Positions 17,836 through 27,725 are shown, counted from the first letter of the stretch. The stretch: DNA of 64,000 bases from Tunturiibacter gelidiferens (GCF_013410115.1 NZ_JACCCV010000002.1:682001-746000); one strand, 5' to 3'. The notes: generated by a model from the letters alone, not told the origin. Program-made: numbers and translations.

Positions 17836-20669
17836 CTCCGGAACGCTGGCAGATGGTTCGCGGGGTCCTGGAAAGCGCCATGGAACTGCGTCCAGCGGAC
17901 CGGGCTGCGTTTCTTGACCGCGAATGCGCCTCCGATCCGTCGCTGCGTGAGGACGTCGACGAGATGCTCTCCATCGAAGGCAAGCTCGATCCGAACTTTT
18001 TGGAGTCTCCGGCAGCACAGCAGGTCGCACTCCCCGGGTCGACTGCCCCGGGCAACACCATGCTGGAGGCGGGAACTCGACTCGGGCCGTACGAGGTTCA
18101 GGCTCTCCTGGGTGCCGGAGGCATGGGCGAGGTGTACCGCGGGCGAGATACACGGCTCAATCGCACCGTTGCCATCAAAGTGATCCCGCGTGCGTTGTCT
18201 TCCGATTCATTTCGCCAGCAGAGATTCGAGCGGGAGGCACGGGCGATCTCGGCTCTTCAGCATCCCAACATTTGCACGTTGCATGACGTCGGTCAACAGG
18301 ACGGAACACCATTCCTTGTAATGGAGTATCTGGAAGGTCAGACGCTCGCGACGCGATTGCAGAAGGGCAGGCTTTCACTTGAGCTGACTCTCCGCTACGC
18401 GGCAGAGGTCGCCGATGCTCTTGAAGCCGCGCATCGGCGAGGCATTGTGCATCGCGACCTCAAACCGGCGAACGTCTTCGTCACGACCCACGGCGAATCG
18501 AAGGTACTGGACTTCGGACTAGCGAAACTGGACGAGTCGGGCCCCGAGTCGGATACGTCAGCCGAGACCGCAAGGGACCAGAAAATACTGTCAACGCCGG
18601 GCGTCGCGATGGGAACCGCGCCTTACATGTCGCCTGAACAGGCGAGGGGCGAAGACCTCGATGCACGGACAGATATTTTCTCCCTGGGTGCGGTGCTCTA
18701 CGAGATGGCTACGGGAAAGATGGCGTTCCACGGCAAGACCACGACCCTGGTACACAAGGCCATTCTCGACGAAACACCACCTCCACCATCGAGGGTGGTT
18801 TCAGCTCTTCCGAAAGCCCTGGATCATGTCGTCAGCAAGGCGCTGGAGAAAGACCGCGATCTGCGCTACCAGAGCGCCGCCGACCTGCGCGCCGACCTGA
18901 ACCGGCTCAAGCGCGACACTGGTTCGGGCAAAGTCGTGACGACAGACCCAACTCCAAAACCGGGTTCACAGGCAAAACGCAAAATGCTTTTGAGTTGGCT
19001 GCTGCCGGGCGCCGCCGTGCTCGTCAGCGTGGTCATCGCAGTCTGGTATATGCATCGCCCGCCTCCTCCGCCTCGAATCTCGGAATACACGCAAATGACG
19101 TTTGATGGTCACGGAAAGCGAGCGGGCGGGACCGACGGGATCAGACTGTACTATTCCCTGGACGAACAAGGCGGCATTCAGCAGATAGCTGTGTCAGGTG
19201 GAGTAAGCGAGCCGATCTCGGTTGAATTACAAAATGCCGTTCTATTGCCGGGCTGCCTCTCGCCGGATGGGTCCAGAATGCTTGCCTGGCCGTTTGGTGT
19301 ATGGGACAAGAAGCCGACCAAATCGGTATCGATAGTTCGGGTACCCGGAGGCTCGGTTCGCTACCTGACAGACGCTGTAGCCGTGACCTGGTCGCCCGAC
19401 GGAGAATCAGTGGGCTACTCTACGGCGGACGGCGATATAAACCTGATTCGAAGCGACGGAACAGGAGTTCGAACGCTGGCCCGCGTAGGTGGCAGCGGGA
19501 TCGATGGACTCAGTTGGTCTCCCGACGGCAAAACGATGAGGTTTTTCAAGGACGGTCGGCCCTGGGAGATGTCGTCGAACGGCTCCAACCTTCATGAGTT
19601 GCTCCACAATTGGCGTCCCTCTTACGCGAGTTGTTGTGGTCAGTGGACCCCAGATGGCGAGTTCTTCATATTCATGGCTGGCGACCAGCCATCCGGCCAC
19701 CAGATTTGGGCTCTCGACGATCGCCTGGGTCTGTTTCGCCAGCATCCCGCAGAGCCGGTCAAATTAACTTCAGGCCCACTTTATTGGGGAGATCCTCTTC
19801 CCAGCAGGGACGGAAAGAAGATCTTTGCGGATGGTTTCACTTTCCGCGGCGAACTTGTCCGGTTCGACTCGAAGTCCGGTAAGTTTGAGCCCTTCCTTAA
19901 GGGCATCTCAGCTCAGTTCGTTGACTTCTCCAAGGATGGCAAATCAGTTGTGTACGTTTCCTTCCCGGAAGGCGTCCTGTTGAGAGCTAACCTGGATGGC
20001 ACCAAGCCGGTGCAACTCAGCAACCCTCCCATGTATCCCGTGCTGCCGCGCTGGTCGCCTGACGGCTCCCAAATCTTGTTTATGGCGGACACTCCAAGTG
20101 GCCAGTCTGAAGCTTATATCGTCTCTTCTTCCGGCGGCACACCCCGGCTCCTCCTCCCCGAGGATAAGGGAGCGCAGGATGCTCCGAATTGGTCACCGGA
20201 TGGACGGAGAATCGCATTCTCACGTGGGCCGGATAGGAATGTTCCAGGCATGATATACATCCTCGACCTCGCCACCCATCATGTGAGCACACTACCCGGA
20301 TCGGAGGGGTTCTCCGCTCCACAGTGGTCTCCAGACGGTCGCTTCATCGAGGTACAGGCGGACGACGCGCTCGGCCTGAAGATCTTTGATCTCGTGACGC
20401 AGCAAGCTTGGGTGCTGCAAATCGGTAGGGAAGCGATCTGGCACGTCTGGTCAAGGGATAGCCGATTCATCTTTTTTGTGAGCCTGCATGGCAATCCAGG
20501 CGTGTTTCGAATCCCTTTGAAGGGTGGAATGCCGGAACTAGTAATTGACCTGAAAGATTTCCGCTATGCAAGGGGCCCTTGGATGGCGCTTGACACGACA
20601 GATGCGCCTCTGATGCTTCGATACTCGGGGACCGACGATATTTATGCGCTCACTCTGGAGAAGAAATGA
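17832..20669 (+). CDS. Membrane Ser/Thr protein kinase with extracytoplasmic WD40/PD40 beta-propeller
   Basis: The protein is 945 aa from the ATG overlapping the sigma-factor stop. Residues about 85-350 form a Hanks-type kinase: [14 protein letters not shown] (P-loop), VAIKVI (Lys), [11 protein letters not shown] (catalytic loop), [23 protein letters not shown]. One membrane helix follows ([22 protein letters not shown], about 375-400). The rest is a TolB/PD40-type propeller with repeated WSPDG motifs ([60 protein letters not shown]). It presumably senses something outside and signals to the coupled sigma factor. A vestigial helical segment precedes the kinase. Confidence 0.92.
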   Translation: MTPERWQMVRGVLESAMELRPADRAAFLDRECASDPSLREDVDEMLSIEGKLDPNFLESPAAQQVALPGSTAPGNTMLEAGTRLGPYEVQALLGAGGMGEVYRGRDTRLNRTVAIKVIPRALSSDSFRQQRFEREARAISALQHPNICTLHDVGQQDGTPFLVMEYLEGQTLATRLQKGRLSLELTLRYAAEVADALEAAHRRGIVHRDLKPANVFVTTHGESKVLDFGLAKLDESGPESDTSAETARDQKILSTPGVAMGTAPYMSPEQARGEDLDARTDIFSLGAVLYEMATGKMAFHGKTTTLVHKAILDETPPPPSRVVSALPKALDHVVSKALEKDRDLRYQSAADLRADLNRLKRDTGSGKVVTTDPTPKPGSQAKRKMLLSWLLPGAAVLVSVVIAVWYMHRPPPPPRISEYTQMTFDGHGKRAGGTDGIRLYYSLDEQGGIQQIAVSGGVSEPISVELQNAVLLPGCLSPDGSRMLAWPFGVWDKKPTKSVSIVRVPGGSVRYLTDAVAVTWSPDGESVGYSTADGDINLIRSDGTGVRTLARVGGSGIDGLSWSPDGKTMRFFKDGRPWEMSSNGSNLHELLHNWRPSYASCCGQWTPDGEFFIFMAGDQPSGHQIWALDDRLGLFRQHPAEPVKLTSGPLYWGDPLPSRDGKKIFADGFTFRGELVRFDSKSGKFEPFLKGISAQFVDFSKDGKSVVYVSFPEGVLLRANLDGTKPVQLSNPPMYPVLPRWSPDGSQILFMADTPSGQSEAYIVSSSGGTPRLLLPEDKGAQDAPNWSPDGRRIAFSRGPDRNVPGMIYILDLATHHVSTLPGSEGFSAPQWSPDGRFIEVQADDALGLKIFDLVTQQAWVLQIGREAIWHVWSRDSRFIFFVSLHGNPGVFRIPLKGGMPELVIDLKDFRYARGPWMALDTTDAPLMLRYSGTDDIYALTLEKK

Positions 20670-21137
20670 ATACATCGGAATCATTCGCCGAAGTGAAATC
20701 ACTCGCTCAATGAGTCGCCAAACTCAGAAATGTATCTGCCTTCCATAATCCCGGTACGCAAGCTGTGTAGGTAAGTGGTTACGTAATGCATGCCAGATCG
20801 GGACATGAGCGCCCGCTATGGCCTTAGCCAATCTGCGGCTGGGTGCTCGTTAAGGACTTCTGACTCCGCTAGTCTCTCTCCTGGATTGGTCGGTAGCCTT
20901 TACTGAGTCCGCTTTGTCCTCCTTGGTTGCAAGCCCGAAAAGATCGGGCACCGCTGAGCCGAATTCTCTCGGAATTTCCTTTTACTTAGTGAGAGCGCGG
21001 CTTCCTGTAACCTGCGGATCAATCGACCACAGCCCACAGGCTAAGGTGCTGCGAGAACAGTCGGAAGACCGAGTGCTAGGCCGATTCCAGCGCCGGATTC
21101 CGTTTGCTTCCAAGTCTCTTTCGAGGAGGATGTCACC
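20670..21137. other. Intergenic leader of the next propeller gene
   Basis: No gene is seen. The stretch 20924-21008 is recognisably the same sequence as 22221-22310, upstream of a truncated gene. GAGGAGGATGTCACC forms the ribosome binding site before the ATG at 21138. Confidence 0.45.
20924..21008 (+). repeat. Duplicated leader segment, copy A
   Basis: It starts TGGTTGCAAGC and contains AGCCGAATT, GGAATTTCCT and GAGAGCGCGGCTTCC. The same blocks in the same order occur at 22221-22310 with scattered changes and small indels. Each copy is followed by a start codon of a signal-peptide gene 90-130 bases downstream. Confidence 0.6.
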
Positions 21138-22040
21138 ATGTTCGGAAAATCACTCTCAGGAAAAAACCTGCTATCGAATGGCTTGTGCCTGTTCATCGCG
21201 TTAGCAATGACAGGTGTTCTAACGTCCAAAGGCGTCCTGGCGGCGACTCCCGCGGCTGATGAAGACGATCAAACCAGACATGTCTTCTATACTATTGCTT
21301 CTCCTCCTGGAGTGAGGGAAATGTGGGCGATTGAAGTGACCGGCGGGAAGATCACCACGACCGACATTGGACCAATCAAAACGGGCTGCGCCACGCTGGC
21401 GATGTCGCCCTCTGGGACACCACTCAGCATGTGCGGCAAACTTTTTGGGACCCAGCAGCTCACCAGTTTCGATAAGAAAACCGGACTGGCCACGCTGTTC
21501 GGTGTTCCCGTTCCCGGGCTCGCCGTCATGGCCATGGCTTTCGGTCCCGATGGGACTCTATACGCGGTTGGAGGTTGTTACCCGAACGGTGACCCGAACG
21601 ATCTGAACACCGACTGCTCCGGCTCAGACCCAAATTTCAACTCGCTGTATAGGGTCAATAAGTTTACCGGGGACTTTACCCGCATCGGTCCAACGGGCGC
21701 TCCTCAATACTTTATGGGCCTAGCATTCGATCGTCACGGGAACCTGTACGGTGTGACGACCACTCTCAACCCTTCTTATGTTCCTGCGATCCTGTATCGC
21801 ATCAATCCCGAAACCGGCGCAGCCACGAAGATCGTTAATCTGGTGGGAAGTAACACCGTGATGGGGTTGGCTTTCGCCCGGGACGGCAAATTGTATGCGA
21901 CCGACTTCACTGGTGCCTCCGGTCTTTATGTGATCGATCCCAAAACAGGTTTTGAGAGTGCGGTCGCCGCCATGCCCTTTGGTCTTTCCACCGGTCTCGT
22001 GTTGGCGGACCCACTTCCCCAGCCGGAAGATCGTAACTGA
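21138..22040 (+). CDS. Secreted beta-propeller protein, unknown function
   Basis: The 300-aa product has a signal peptide (MFGKSLSGKNLLSNGLCLFI, cleavage near VLAATPA, residue 35). The body is built of propeller blades with motifs such as MAMAFGPDGTLYAVGGC, SLYRVNKFTGDFTRIG, MGLAFDRHGNLYGVT, MGLAFARDGKLYATDF and GLYVIDPKTGFES. It has paired Cys residues (GGCYP and DCSGSD) that might form a disulfide. It is the third propeller protein on the island. It could be a ligand or scaffold in the periplasm; no catalytic motif is seen. Confidence 0.7.
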   Translation: MFGKSLSGKNLLSNGLCLFIALAMTGVLTSKGVLAATPAADEDDQTRHVFYTIASPPGVREMWAIEVTGGKITTTDIGPIKTGCATLAMSPSGTPLSMCGKLFGTQQLTSFDKKTGLATLFGVPVPGLAVMAMAFGPDGTLYAVGGCYPNGDPNDLNTDCSGSDPNFNSLYRVNKFTGDFTRIGPTGAPQYFMGLAFDRHGNLYGVTTTLNPSYVPAILYRINPETGAATKIVNLVGSNTVMGLAFARDGKLYATDFTGASGLYVIDPKTGFESAVAAMPFGLSTGLVLADPLPQPEDRN

Positions 22041-22220
22041 CAAGTGGCTTGGCACAGCGGCAGCGTGCGTTCTCTTCGTCCGACTTTCGAGCGTGAACGC
22101 TGCGGCAAAGGTCATTACCGCCAGCGCCAGAATTACCAGACGTTGCGGAGTGAAGCCCCGGTAGAACGCGTACACGCTGGGAGACGGACCGGGCTCCACT
22201 CCAACCTGCGTCTCTTCCTC

Positions 22221-22310
22221 TGGTTGCAAGCTCCACAAAAAAAGATTGCGCCACGCTTAGCCGAATTATTTTGGAATTCCTATTACTCAGCAAGAGCGCG
22301 CGGCTTCCGG
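22221..22310 (+). repeat. Duplicated leader segment, copy B
   Basis: It starts TGGTTGCAAGC and shares AGCCGAATT, GGAATTCCT and AAGAGCGCG blocks with 20924-21008. It leads into the gene stub at 22401. Confidence 0.6.
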
Positions 22311-22400
22311 TGATCGCGACTTCAACACGCAACACCGTAGCAGCCGAGTCTCACGCCAGGAAGGCGCGCGCCATATGACGGAGGAAATGAGGAGACAATC

Positions 22401-22466
22401 ATGACGAGACTATTGGCATCCTGCGCGTTAGCTGCAATCACGTTTGCTGTGGTGCCAACCGAATAG
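22401..22466 (+). pseudogene. Stub of a secreted-protein gene (signal peptide only)
   Basis: An ATG well placed after GAGGAAATGAGGAGAC opens MTRLLASCALAAITFAVVPT, a good signal peptide, but a TAG stops it at codon 22. It lies behind a duplicated copy of the leader of the upstream propeller gene. It looks like the remains of a paralogue whose body was lost, although its signal peptide differs from that of the intact gene. Confidence 0.5.
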
Positions 22467-23029
22467 CGCTCTAACTGATTTTAGCCAACTGAACAGCGGC
22501 CACGGTATTAGTCACGATAGACGGAGTTCGCTTCAGCGAACCTCAGGTTCCGGCGGCACCGGGTCTCGACGAGTGGTAAATCGCCAACGCACTCAGGGAA
22601 CACTGCGGGCCGAGAAATTTCAGGACTTCGGAGTTCTGGGCGGATCACGGGCAACCCGCACCTTACTCTCGTCAGTGGGGGCTGCTGCAGCCGTGCCTGC
22701 GTCTGTCTTGACTGCCGCTCGGAAACTCAAATATTCGTGGATCCTGCGGCGTTTGTGGGGAGTAATTCTGACAATCACGCGTAGCCGGCTAACAATGAGG
22801 GCTTTGGCCTTGTATTCGATATTCCTTTTGTTCTGGAAGCGGCCCTACGCTTAGGTGAAGATGTCTCTCGGTCCACAGCGCGCATCTCCTGAAGACTGGA
22901 GGCCAGCGTCTTCGAAGACAGTGAGACGAGCATGGCCGTCTCCGCATCTGAGGCAAGCTCTGCAAAAAGTCGACCATGTGGGTACCGACAATGCAACGGT
23001 GAGGAATATCTGCGGCAACAAGCGGACGT
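22467..23029. other. Non-coding stretch after the gene stub
   Basis: Two features stand out: a perfect hairpin GTTCGC-TTCA-GCGAAC at 22526-22541 and the dispersed repeat copy at 22640. A frame spanning 22444-22854 has no family features and crosses both structures, so it is not called a gene. Confidence 0.4.
22640..22668 (+). repeat. Dispersed repeat, copy 3
   Basis: GCGGATCACGGGCAACCCGC followed by ACCTTACTC. It is nearly identical to copy 2 at 16773-16800 in the same orientation. Confidence 0.6.
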
Positions 23030-23431
23030 TTATTCACGCTTCGTTTCCGGCGTGATCCGCACTGATCTGTGAAGCAGATACACCACGAAGAATTGGAGGA
23101 CGGCGATAAAGAGCGGCCCAGCGCATTTCCCAAGATCATGCTCAAACAGACCGATTCCGGCATCCAGCAATTGCATGGCGCCGGCGAGCGCACCTAGGAT
23201 CAGCAACGCAGAAGTCGCCTGCTTGTAGATCGCCCCCAATGCGAACAAGGCCAGGGGAATTGTGCGCGCCGCCGCGTACATCGCCAATATCAACGACGCC
23301 TGCGTTGGAACGTATCCCGCAGGGACCAGGTATTGCGGACGGATGATCCCCACGATGGAAAAGCAGCTCGCGACCAGGACATTGATTGCCGTGACCACCG
23401 GAGCTAGCCGAATCGTCTTTATTGTTGTCAT
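23030..23431 (-). CDS. Four-helix membrane protein, unknown function
   Basis: The 133-aa protein has four hydrophobic segments: LAPVVTAINVLVASCFSIVG, LILAMYAAARTIPLALFALG, ALLILGALAGAMQLLDAGIG and CAGPLFIAVLQFFVVYLL. The second holds an Arg and the third an Asp in or near the membrane. It lies 138 bases after the quinone-oxidoreductase-like gene in the same direction and may be its operon partner. I know no family name for it; several DUF membrane families in redox or stress operons look alike. Confidence 0.6.
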   Translation of the reverse strand: MTTIKTIRLAPVVTAINVLVASCFSIVGIIRPQYLVPAGYVPTQASLILAMYAAARTIPLALFALGAIYKQATSALLILGALAGAMQLLDAGIGLFEHDLGKCAGPLFIAVLQFFVVYLLHRSVRITPETKRE

Positions 23432-23569
23432 TGATTCCTCTGAGTAAGCTCGTCCGAGTGTAGTTGGGTTGATTTGACAACTTGTGTTCGCACTACGCCT
23501 GCGCGTAGTGCGAACCTCGCGCCAATTGCGGGAGCGGGATACCTGTTATGTTTCCCCCATCAATTGTCG

Positions 23570-24541
23570 TCAGACTGTGAGAACTACCCTCCCGAAGGGG
23601 CGGCCTTCAACGAGATAACGCAGAGCCTCAGTAGCTTCGGCCAGAGGGAACGTCTTAGCCACGATCGGTTTGATCGCACCCGATCTAAGCAGAGAGGCAG
23701 TAGATTTCCAGGCGTCAGCAACGATCGCCTGCGGCTGAGAGAACATATTGAAACCCCGGATGCTGGTCTGCGACACAATGAGACTTGTCACGTCAATGGT
23801 GGTCTTGCGGCTTGCGGAATACCCCAGCGTTATGAGGCTTCCTCCCGGCGCAAGCGCTTTGACGGCTTCGCTCAACACATCGCCGCCGATCCCGTCGATG
23901 ATGATGTCTGCGCCGTAGCCGTCTGTGATACGACGTACGCCGTCAGTTAACTTTTCCACGGAGGTATCGATTACCTCATTGAATCCGAGTGCCTTCGCCT
24001 GCTCGGCTTTCGCATGATTGGTCGTGCTCGATATAGCGTGCTTTGCTCCAAGAGCGCGGGCCAATTGCGTTACAGCGTTGCCGACCGATCCCCCGATCGC
24101 TGGTGCCAGAACAGTCTTGCCGCAACGAAACCCTGCCAGAGAAAGAGCCACTTGAGCTGTGAGATATGCGACTGGAATGCCAGCAGCACTCACGTCATCG
24201 ACATTGTCAGGAATCAAGCAGAGGTCTTCCTTCCGTACAGCAATCCACTCGCAATAGGTCCCATCTTCAAAAGCGCCATAGGTGCCCCAGAACATCACAC
24301 GCGAGCCAGTGGGAAAATCCGCTCCGCCTCCCTCCTCCACCACGCCCGCTCCTTCGTTGCCCAAGATGAGCGGCCTCTCCGGGATGTGAAAATCGCCGAC
24401 GAGAATCGTATGATCGAGCGGCGTGACACCTGCAGCAGTGATTCGCACGAGTACCTTCCCGTCGGTGACCGTTGGTTTTGGAAGCTCTACGAGCTTCAAC
24501 GCTTCATAACCGCTAAATTGCTCTGCTCTCATTGCACGCAT
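23570..24541 (-). CDS. Zinc-independent MDR oxidoreductase (quinone-oxidoreductase-like)
   Basis: The 323-aa enzyme has the MDR layout: a GroES-like N-terminal part (VLVRITAAGVTPLDHTILVG, GNEGAGVVEEGG) and a nucleotide-binding part (GGSVGNAVTQLARALGA, IIIDGIGGD, GGSLITLGYS). The Cys/His ligands of the catalytic zinc are absent, placing it with the QOR branch, which reduces quinones or enones with NADPH. The start at 24541 follows GGGAGA by seven bases. It is divergent from the TetR gene at 24750, whose product probably represses it. Confidence 0.85.
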   Translation of the reverse strand: MRAMRAEQFSGYEALKLVELPKPTVTDGKVLVRITAAGVTPLDHTILVGDFHIPERPLILGNEGAGVVEEGGGADFPTGSRVMFWGTYGAFEDGTYCEWIAVRKEDLCLIPDNVDDVSAAGIPVAYLTAQVALSLAGFRCGKTVLAPAIGGSVGNAVTQLARALGAKHAISSTTNHAKAEQAKALGFNEVIDTSVEKLTDGVRRITDGYGADIIIDGIGGDVLSEAVKALAPGGSLITLGYSASRKTTIDVTSLIVSQTSIRGFNMFSQPQAIVADAWKSTASLLRSGAIKPIVAKTFPLAEATEALRYLVEGRPFGRVVLTV

Positions 24542-24670
24542 TTTGGTTCTCCCTTTTCCCGTCACTCCTGACCTGCGTCGCTAGGTCGCAACTCCGGAGA
24601 TTATTAGTGTCGATCGAGACCACCAGCAGATCCCGAATAGCTTGAGTCCTTGGCCTTCGTCTAGCACTGT

Positions 24671-24714
24671 GGATTATTGCTATAATCCTCATTACCGGAT
24701 TAGATTCGTAATCC
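24671..24714. promoter_or_regulatory. Paired palindromic operator, MDR-TetR divergent promoter
   Basis: Two 18-base palindromes stand here: GGATTAT-TGCT-ATAATCC (24671-24688) and GGATTA-GATTCG-TAATCC (24697-24714). Both share GGATTA/TAATCC half-sites, with centres 26 bases apart. They lie between the divergent MDR and TetR genes. This is the expected layout of an autoregulated TetR operator. Confidence 0.72.
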
Positions 24715-24749
24715 TGATTCGGTCGCAGATTATTTTCGGTGAGGTTCAG

Positions 24750-25322
24750 ATGGGTTATTCCCAGGCGCAAAAGGAGAAGACGCATAAGCGCATCGTTGCC
24801 ATTGCCTCAAAGAGATTCCGTGAAAAGGGCCTTGCGGGATTTGGAATTGCGGAGTTGATGAAGGAAGCGGGCCTGACGGTAGGCGGCTTCTATAAGCACT
24901 TCGACTCTCGTGACGAACTCGTGGCGGAGGCACTCGGCGATGCATTCGGTGTCTGGCAGCGACAAAAGGAAGTTGGCGCATCCAGCGGGCAGCCGCTCTC
25001 CTTCGAGAAGCTTATCGACGATTATGTGAGCGATGCGCACCGCAAGAATCCCGGTGCAGGCTGTGCCTTCAGTGCATTGGCCCCGGAAATCGCTCGCAGC
25101 GATAAGCGGACTCGTGCGCTCACCTCTGATCAAGTCGAGGCCGATCTTGATTTGCTTGTCGGGTTGCTGCCAGGTAGGGATAAGCGCGCGGCAAGATCGA
25201 AGGCGATCCTGACGTTCAGCGCTCTTGTCGGAGCGATGTCGCTGGCCCACGCCGTATCGGATGAGGCGCTTTCGCACGAAATCCTGAAGACGGTGGCCAA
25301 CCTTCTAAAGCATCCCTCCTGA
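24750..25322 (+). CDS. TetR/AcrR-family transcriptional regulator
   Basis: The 190-aa protein begins MGYSQAQKEKTHKRIVAIAS and carries the TetR helix-turn-helix: FREKGLAGFGIAELMKEAGL, then TVGGFYKHFDSRDELVAEAL. The C-terminal ligand domain includes GCAFSALAPEIARSD, as in the AcrR-like group that controls short-chain oxidoreductases. A longer upstream extension is open but crosses the operator and lacks a start signal. It faces the MDR gene. Confidence 0.9.
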   Translation: MGYSQAQKEKTHKRIVAIASKRFREKGLAGFGIAELMKEAGLTVGGFYKHFDSRDELVAEALGDAFGVWQRQKEVGASSGQPLSFEKLIDDYVSDAHRKNPGAGCAFSALAPEIARSDKRTRALTSDQVEADLDLLVGLLPGRDKRAARSKAILTFSALVGAMSLAHAVSDEALSHEILKTVANLLKHPS

Positions 25323-25360
25323 ACGTGACAAGGCAAGGTATTCGGTGCAGCGTGCGTTGA

Positions 25361-26098
25361 TCAGACTTGCCCTCTGCCGCCATCGACGAACAGCTCGATA
25401 CCCGTGACGAAACTGGAATCATCGGACGCCAGAAAAAGCGCGGCTTTAGCAATTTCATCGGGTCGTCCCATGCGTCCCATGGGGATGGTGGACACGATTC
25501 GTGCAATTGCGTCTGCAGGTTGCCCATCGATAACCGGCGTATCGGTCGGTCCTGGACTAATGACGTTGGAACGAATATGACGGTCCTTTAGATCCGAGGT
25601 CCAGGTTCGGACGAAAGAACGGAGAGCTGCCTTCGTTGCGCCATAAACGCCGAAGGCGGCCGTGCCTTTCACGCTCGCGACTGAGCCGTTGAGAATAATC
25701 GAACCACCATCGTTCATCAGCGGTAACGATTTCTGCACAGTGAATAGCGTTCCCTTGACGTTGATGTCGAAGAGCTTGTCAAAATGCTCTTCAGTGATTT
25801 TGCCGAGTGGAGCAAATTCAGCGACGCCGGCATTCGCGAAGACGACATCGATCCTTCCCTTGGCCGCGACAGCCTCATAGAGACGATCAAGGTCCGTTAG
25901 TTTGGCAATGTCTCCCTGAACGCCAGTGACATTGCTGCCAATTGCTTTCACTGCCTCGTCGAGTTCTTTATGGCGGCGGCCTGTTATGAAGACATAGGCG
26001 CCCTCTTTTACAAAGAGCTTCGCCGTAGCCAACCCGATCCCGGTTGTGCCACCAGTAATCACTGCTATTTTTCCTTGCAGCTTCTTATGTCCGCTCAT
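25361..26098 (-). CDS. SDR-family NAD(P)-dependent oxidoreductase
   Basis: The 245-aa protein begins [20 protein letters not shown]. It shows the classical SDR features: cofactor loop GGTTGIG, the basic residues ITGRRHKE (suggesting NADP(H)), FANAGVAEF, the catalytic Ser in ILNGSVAS and YGATKAA (YxxxK). The ending [13 protein letters not shown] is typical. It is the last gene of the set OYE-SnoaL-SDR, 60 bases after the SnoaL-like gene. The substrate is unknown; the ring-hydroxy or keto products of the neighbouring OYE are possible. Confidence 0.9.
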   Translation of the reverse strand: MSGHKKLQGKIAVITGGTTGIGLATAKLFVKEGAYVFITGRRHKELDEAVKAIGSNVTGVQGDIAKLTDLDRLYEAVAAKGRIDVVFANAGVAEFAPLGKITEEHFDKLFDINVKGTLFTVQKSLPLMNDGGSIILNGSVASVKGTAAFGVYGATKAALRSFVRTWTSDLKDRHIRSNVISPGPTDTPVIDGQPADAIARIVSTIPMGRMGRPDEIAKAALFLASDDSSFVTGIELFVDGGRGQV

Positions 26099-26158
26099 CA
26101 GCAGGCGTCCTCTGTCTCCGTTGCTCTCAGTTGTCCCCGAAATGTGAATGCCGAACAC

Positions 26159-26560
26159 TTACGAAGGGAATGTGTCCCCAAACATGGGAAGGCCGCTGAC
26201 GGACTCTGCCTGTGTGGCTTCGTCTTGCAATACATCCCAGTGCTCGGCCAAGAGACCGTCTTCGAATCGGACAACGTCGGCGGCAATCCAGGCTGCGGGC
26301 CTCCCCATCCCGGTGAAACGGCCGTGCGCGATGACATAGTCTCCTTCTGCGACGATGAGTTGGTTTTCATAGCGCAGCGTATCTGGGGTCGCGCGGACAA
26401 GAGTAAAAAGCCCTTCGCGTCCCGGAGCGATGTGCGCGCTGTGCTGAATGTACTTCGGTGACCAGAAGCGTTCAGCTGCGGCGTAGTCGCGTTTATTGAA
26501 GAGAGTATCGAAGGCTTCGAGAACGATCGCCTTGTTTTGTTCGGGTGTTGTCTTTGGCAT
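26159..26560 (-). CDS. SnoaL-like (NTF2-fold) protein
   Basis: The 133-aa protein matches the SnoaL-like group: NKAIVLEAFDTLFNKRDYAA, then AERFWSPKYIQHSAHIAPG, YVIAHGRFTG, and DVVRFEDGLLAEHWDVLQDE. The His-Asp pair near HWDV lines the family's cavity. The start is 2 bases after the OYE stop, so the two are one operon. Proteins of this fold are cyclases, hydrolases or binding proteins; here it often accompanies OYE and SDR genes. No enzyme activity can be assigned. Confidence 0.85.
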   Translation of the reverse strand: MPKTTPEQNKAIVLEAFDTLFNKRDYAAAERFWSPKYIQHSAHIAPGREGLFTLVRATPDTLRYENQLIVAEGDYVIAHGRFTGMGRPAAWIAADVVRFEDGLLAEHWDVLQDEATQAESVSGLPMFGDTFPS

Positions 26561-26562
26561 GT

Positions 26563-27684
26563 TCAGCTCCGTGTGAGTTCTGATGGCTGGTAGGTTGGGT
26601 AGTCGGAATAGCCACGCGGCCCCGAGCCGTAGACTGTGTCCCAATCAACCTCAGCGAGAGGGACGTTCTCTACAAACCTCTCAACCAGGTCGGGATTTGC
26701 GATGTAGGGACGGCCAAACGCGATCAGGTCGGCCAATCCTTCTGAGATAAGCCGGTTCCCGCGCTCGCGATCCATATTCACGTTGGCGATCAACGTCCCG
26801 TTATAGAGAGGGCGGAAATGCTGGAACATACCATCCCCGGCCAACTTTTCGAGTGGAGTTCCGGAGAAGTCGGTGGTATTGCCCATGAGCAACAAGTGCG
26901 AAAGATTGTAGGTACTCAGCTTCCGAATTGCATATTCGGTGACGGGCAGAGTTTCGGCGTTGGCCTGAAATGCACCGCCTTCGTGCATCGGGCTGATCTT
27001 GACTCCAACCTGTTGTGCATCGACCTCACCCAGGACCGACTCAACGACCTCGAAGAGAAAGCGCGAACGATTTTCCAGGCGCCCGCCATACTCGTCTTGA
27101 CGCAGGTTGGTGGTGGCATTTAGAAACTGTGAGATCAAATAGAGATAGTTGGCGAGGATCTGGACACCATCGAAGCCGGCTTCCATCGCGTTTCGAGCAG
27201 CTCGCCCGAAGTCCGCAACCGTGACTTGAATCTCCTGCTTTGTCAGGGGCCGCGGTGTTACCGTAGGCTTCCTTCCGGTCCGCGTGACCGAGATCTGGCC
27301 TGGATCGACGTTGGATGCGGACACGGGCTGCGCGCCGTCCCGTAATTCCGGATGCGAGATTGCGCCGGTGTGCCAAAGTTGCGCAATGATGCGACCACCG
27401 GTCGCATGGACGGCCTTCGTGACGCGTCGCCATCCGCGGACCTGCTCTTCCGTCCACAGTCCCGGCGTATCGGCCCAGCCAAATCCTTCCGGGCTAATCG
27501 CGGTGGCCTCGGCGATGATTACTCCGGCTGAAGCACGCTGCGCGTAATAACCCGCCTGCAACGCAGTAGGCACATGATCGTGTGATTGCGCGCGCATCCG
27601 AGTAAGAGGGGCCATGACGATGCGGTTAGGAAGATCCAGGTCTCCCATCCGATATGCTGTAAAAAGCGGCTGATTCGACATCAC
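26563..27684 (-). CDS. Old yellow enzyme family FMN-dependent alkene reductase
   Basis: The 373-aa TIM-barrel flavoenzyme begins FTAYRMGDLDLPNRIVMAPL. It has the FMN and substrate residues LTRMRA, the motif ATAISPEGFGWADTPGLWTE, RIIAQLWHTGAIS, and the C-terminal LIAFGRPYIANPDLVERF. The active-site pair usually His-His or His-Asn appears as a variant: EAGFDGVQILANYLYLISQF has Asn-Tyr where most members read HGAHGYL. Such enzymes reduce activated C=C or nitro groups with NADPH. Transcribed with SnoaL and SDR, divergent from a TetR gene. Confidence 0.9.
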   Translation of the reverse strand: MMSNQPLFTAYRMGDLDLPNRIVMAPLTRMRAQSHDHVPTALQAGYYAQRASAGVIIAEATAISPEGFGWADTPGLWTEEQVRGWRRVTKAVHATGGRIIAQLWHTGAISHPELRDGAQPVSASNVDPGQISVTRTGRKPTVTPRPLTKQEIQVTVADFGRAARNAMEAGFDGVQILANYLYLISQFLNATTNLRQDEYGGRLENRSRFLFEVVESVLGEVDAQQVGVKISPMHEGGAFQANAETLPVTEYAIRKLSTYNLSHLLLMGNTTDFSGTPLEKLAGDGMFQHFRPLYNGTLIANVNMDRERGNRLISEGLADLIAFGRPYIANPDLVERFVENVPLAEVDWDTVYGSGPRGYSDYPTYQPSELTRS

Positions 27685-27725
27685 ATGAACTCCGGCATCG
27701 GGCTTATTCGACCTTGCGTACGGTT

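Noticed and set aside
22444..22854. 136-codon frame over the dispersed repeat and hairpin
   Set aside because: It crosses repeat structures and shows no protein-like pattern.
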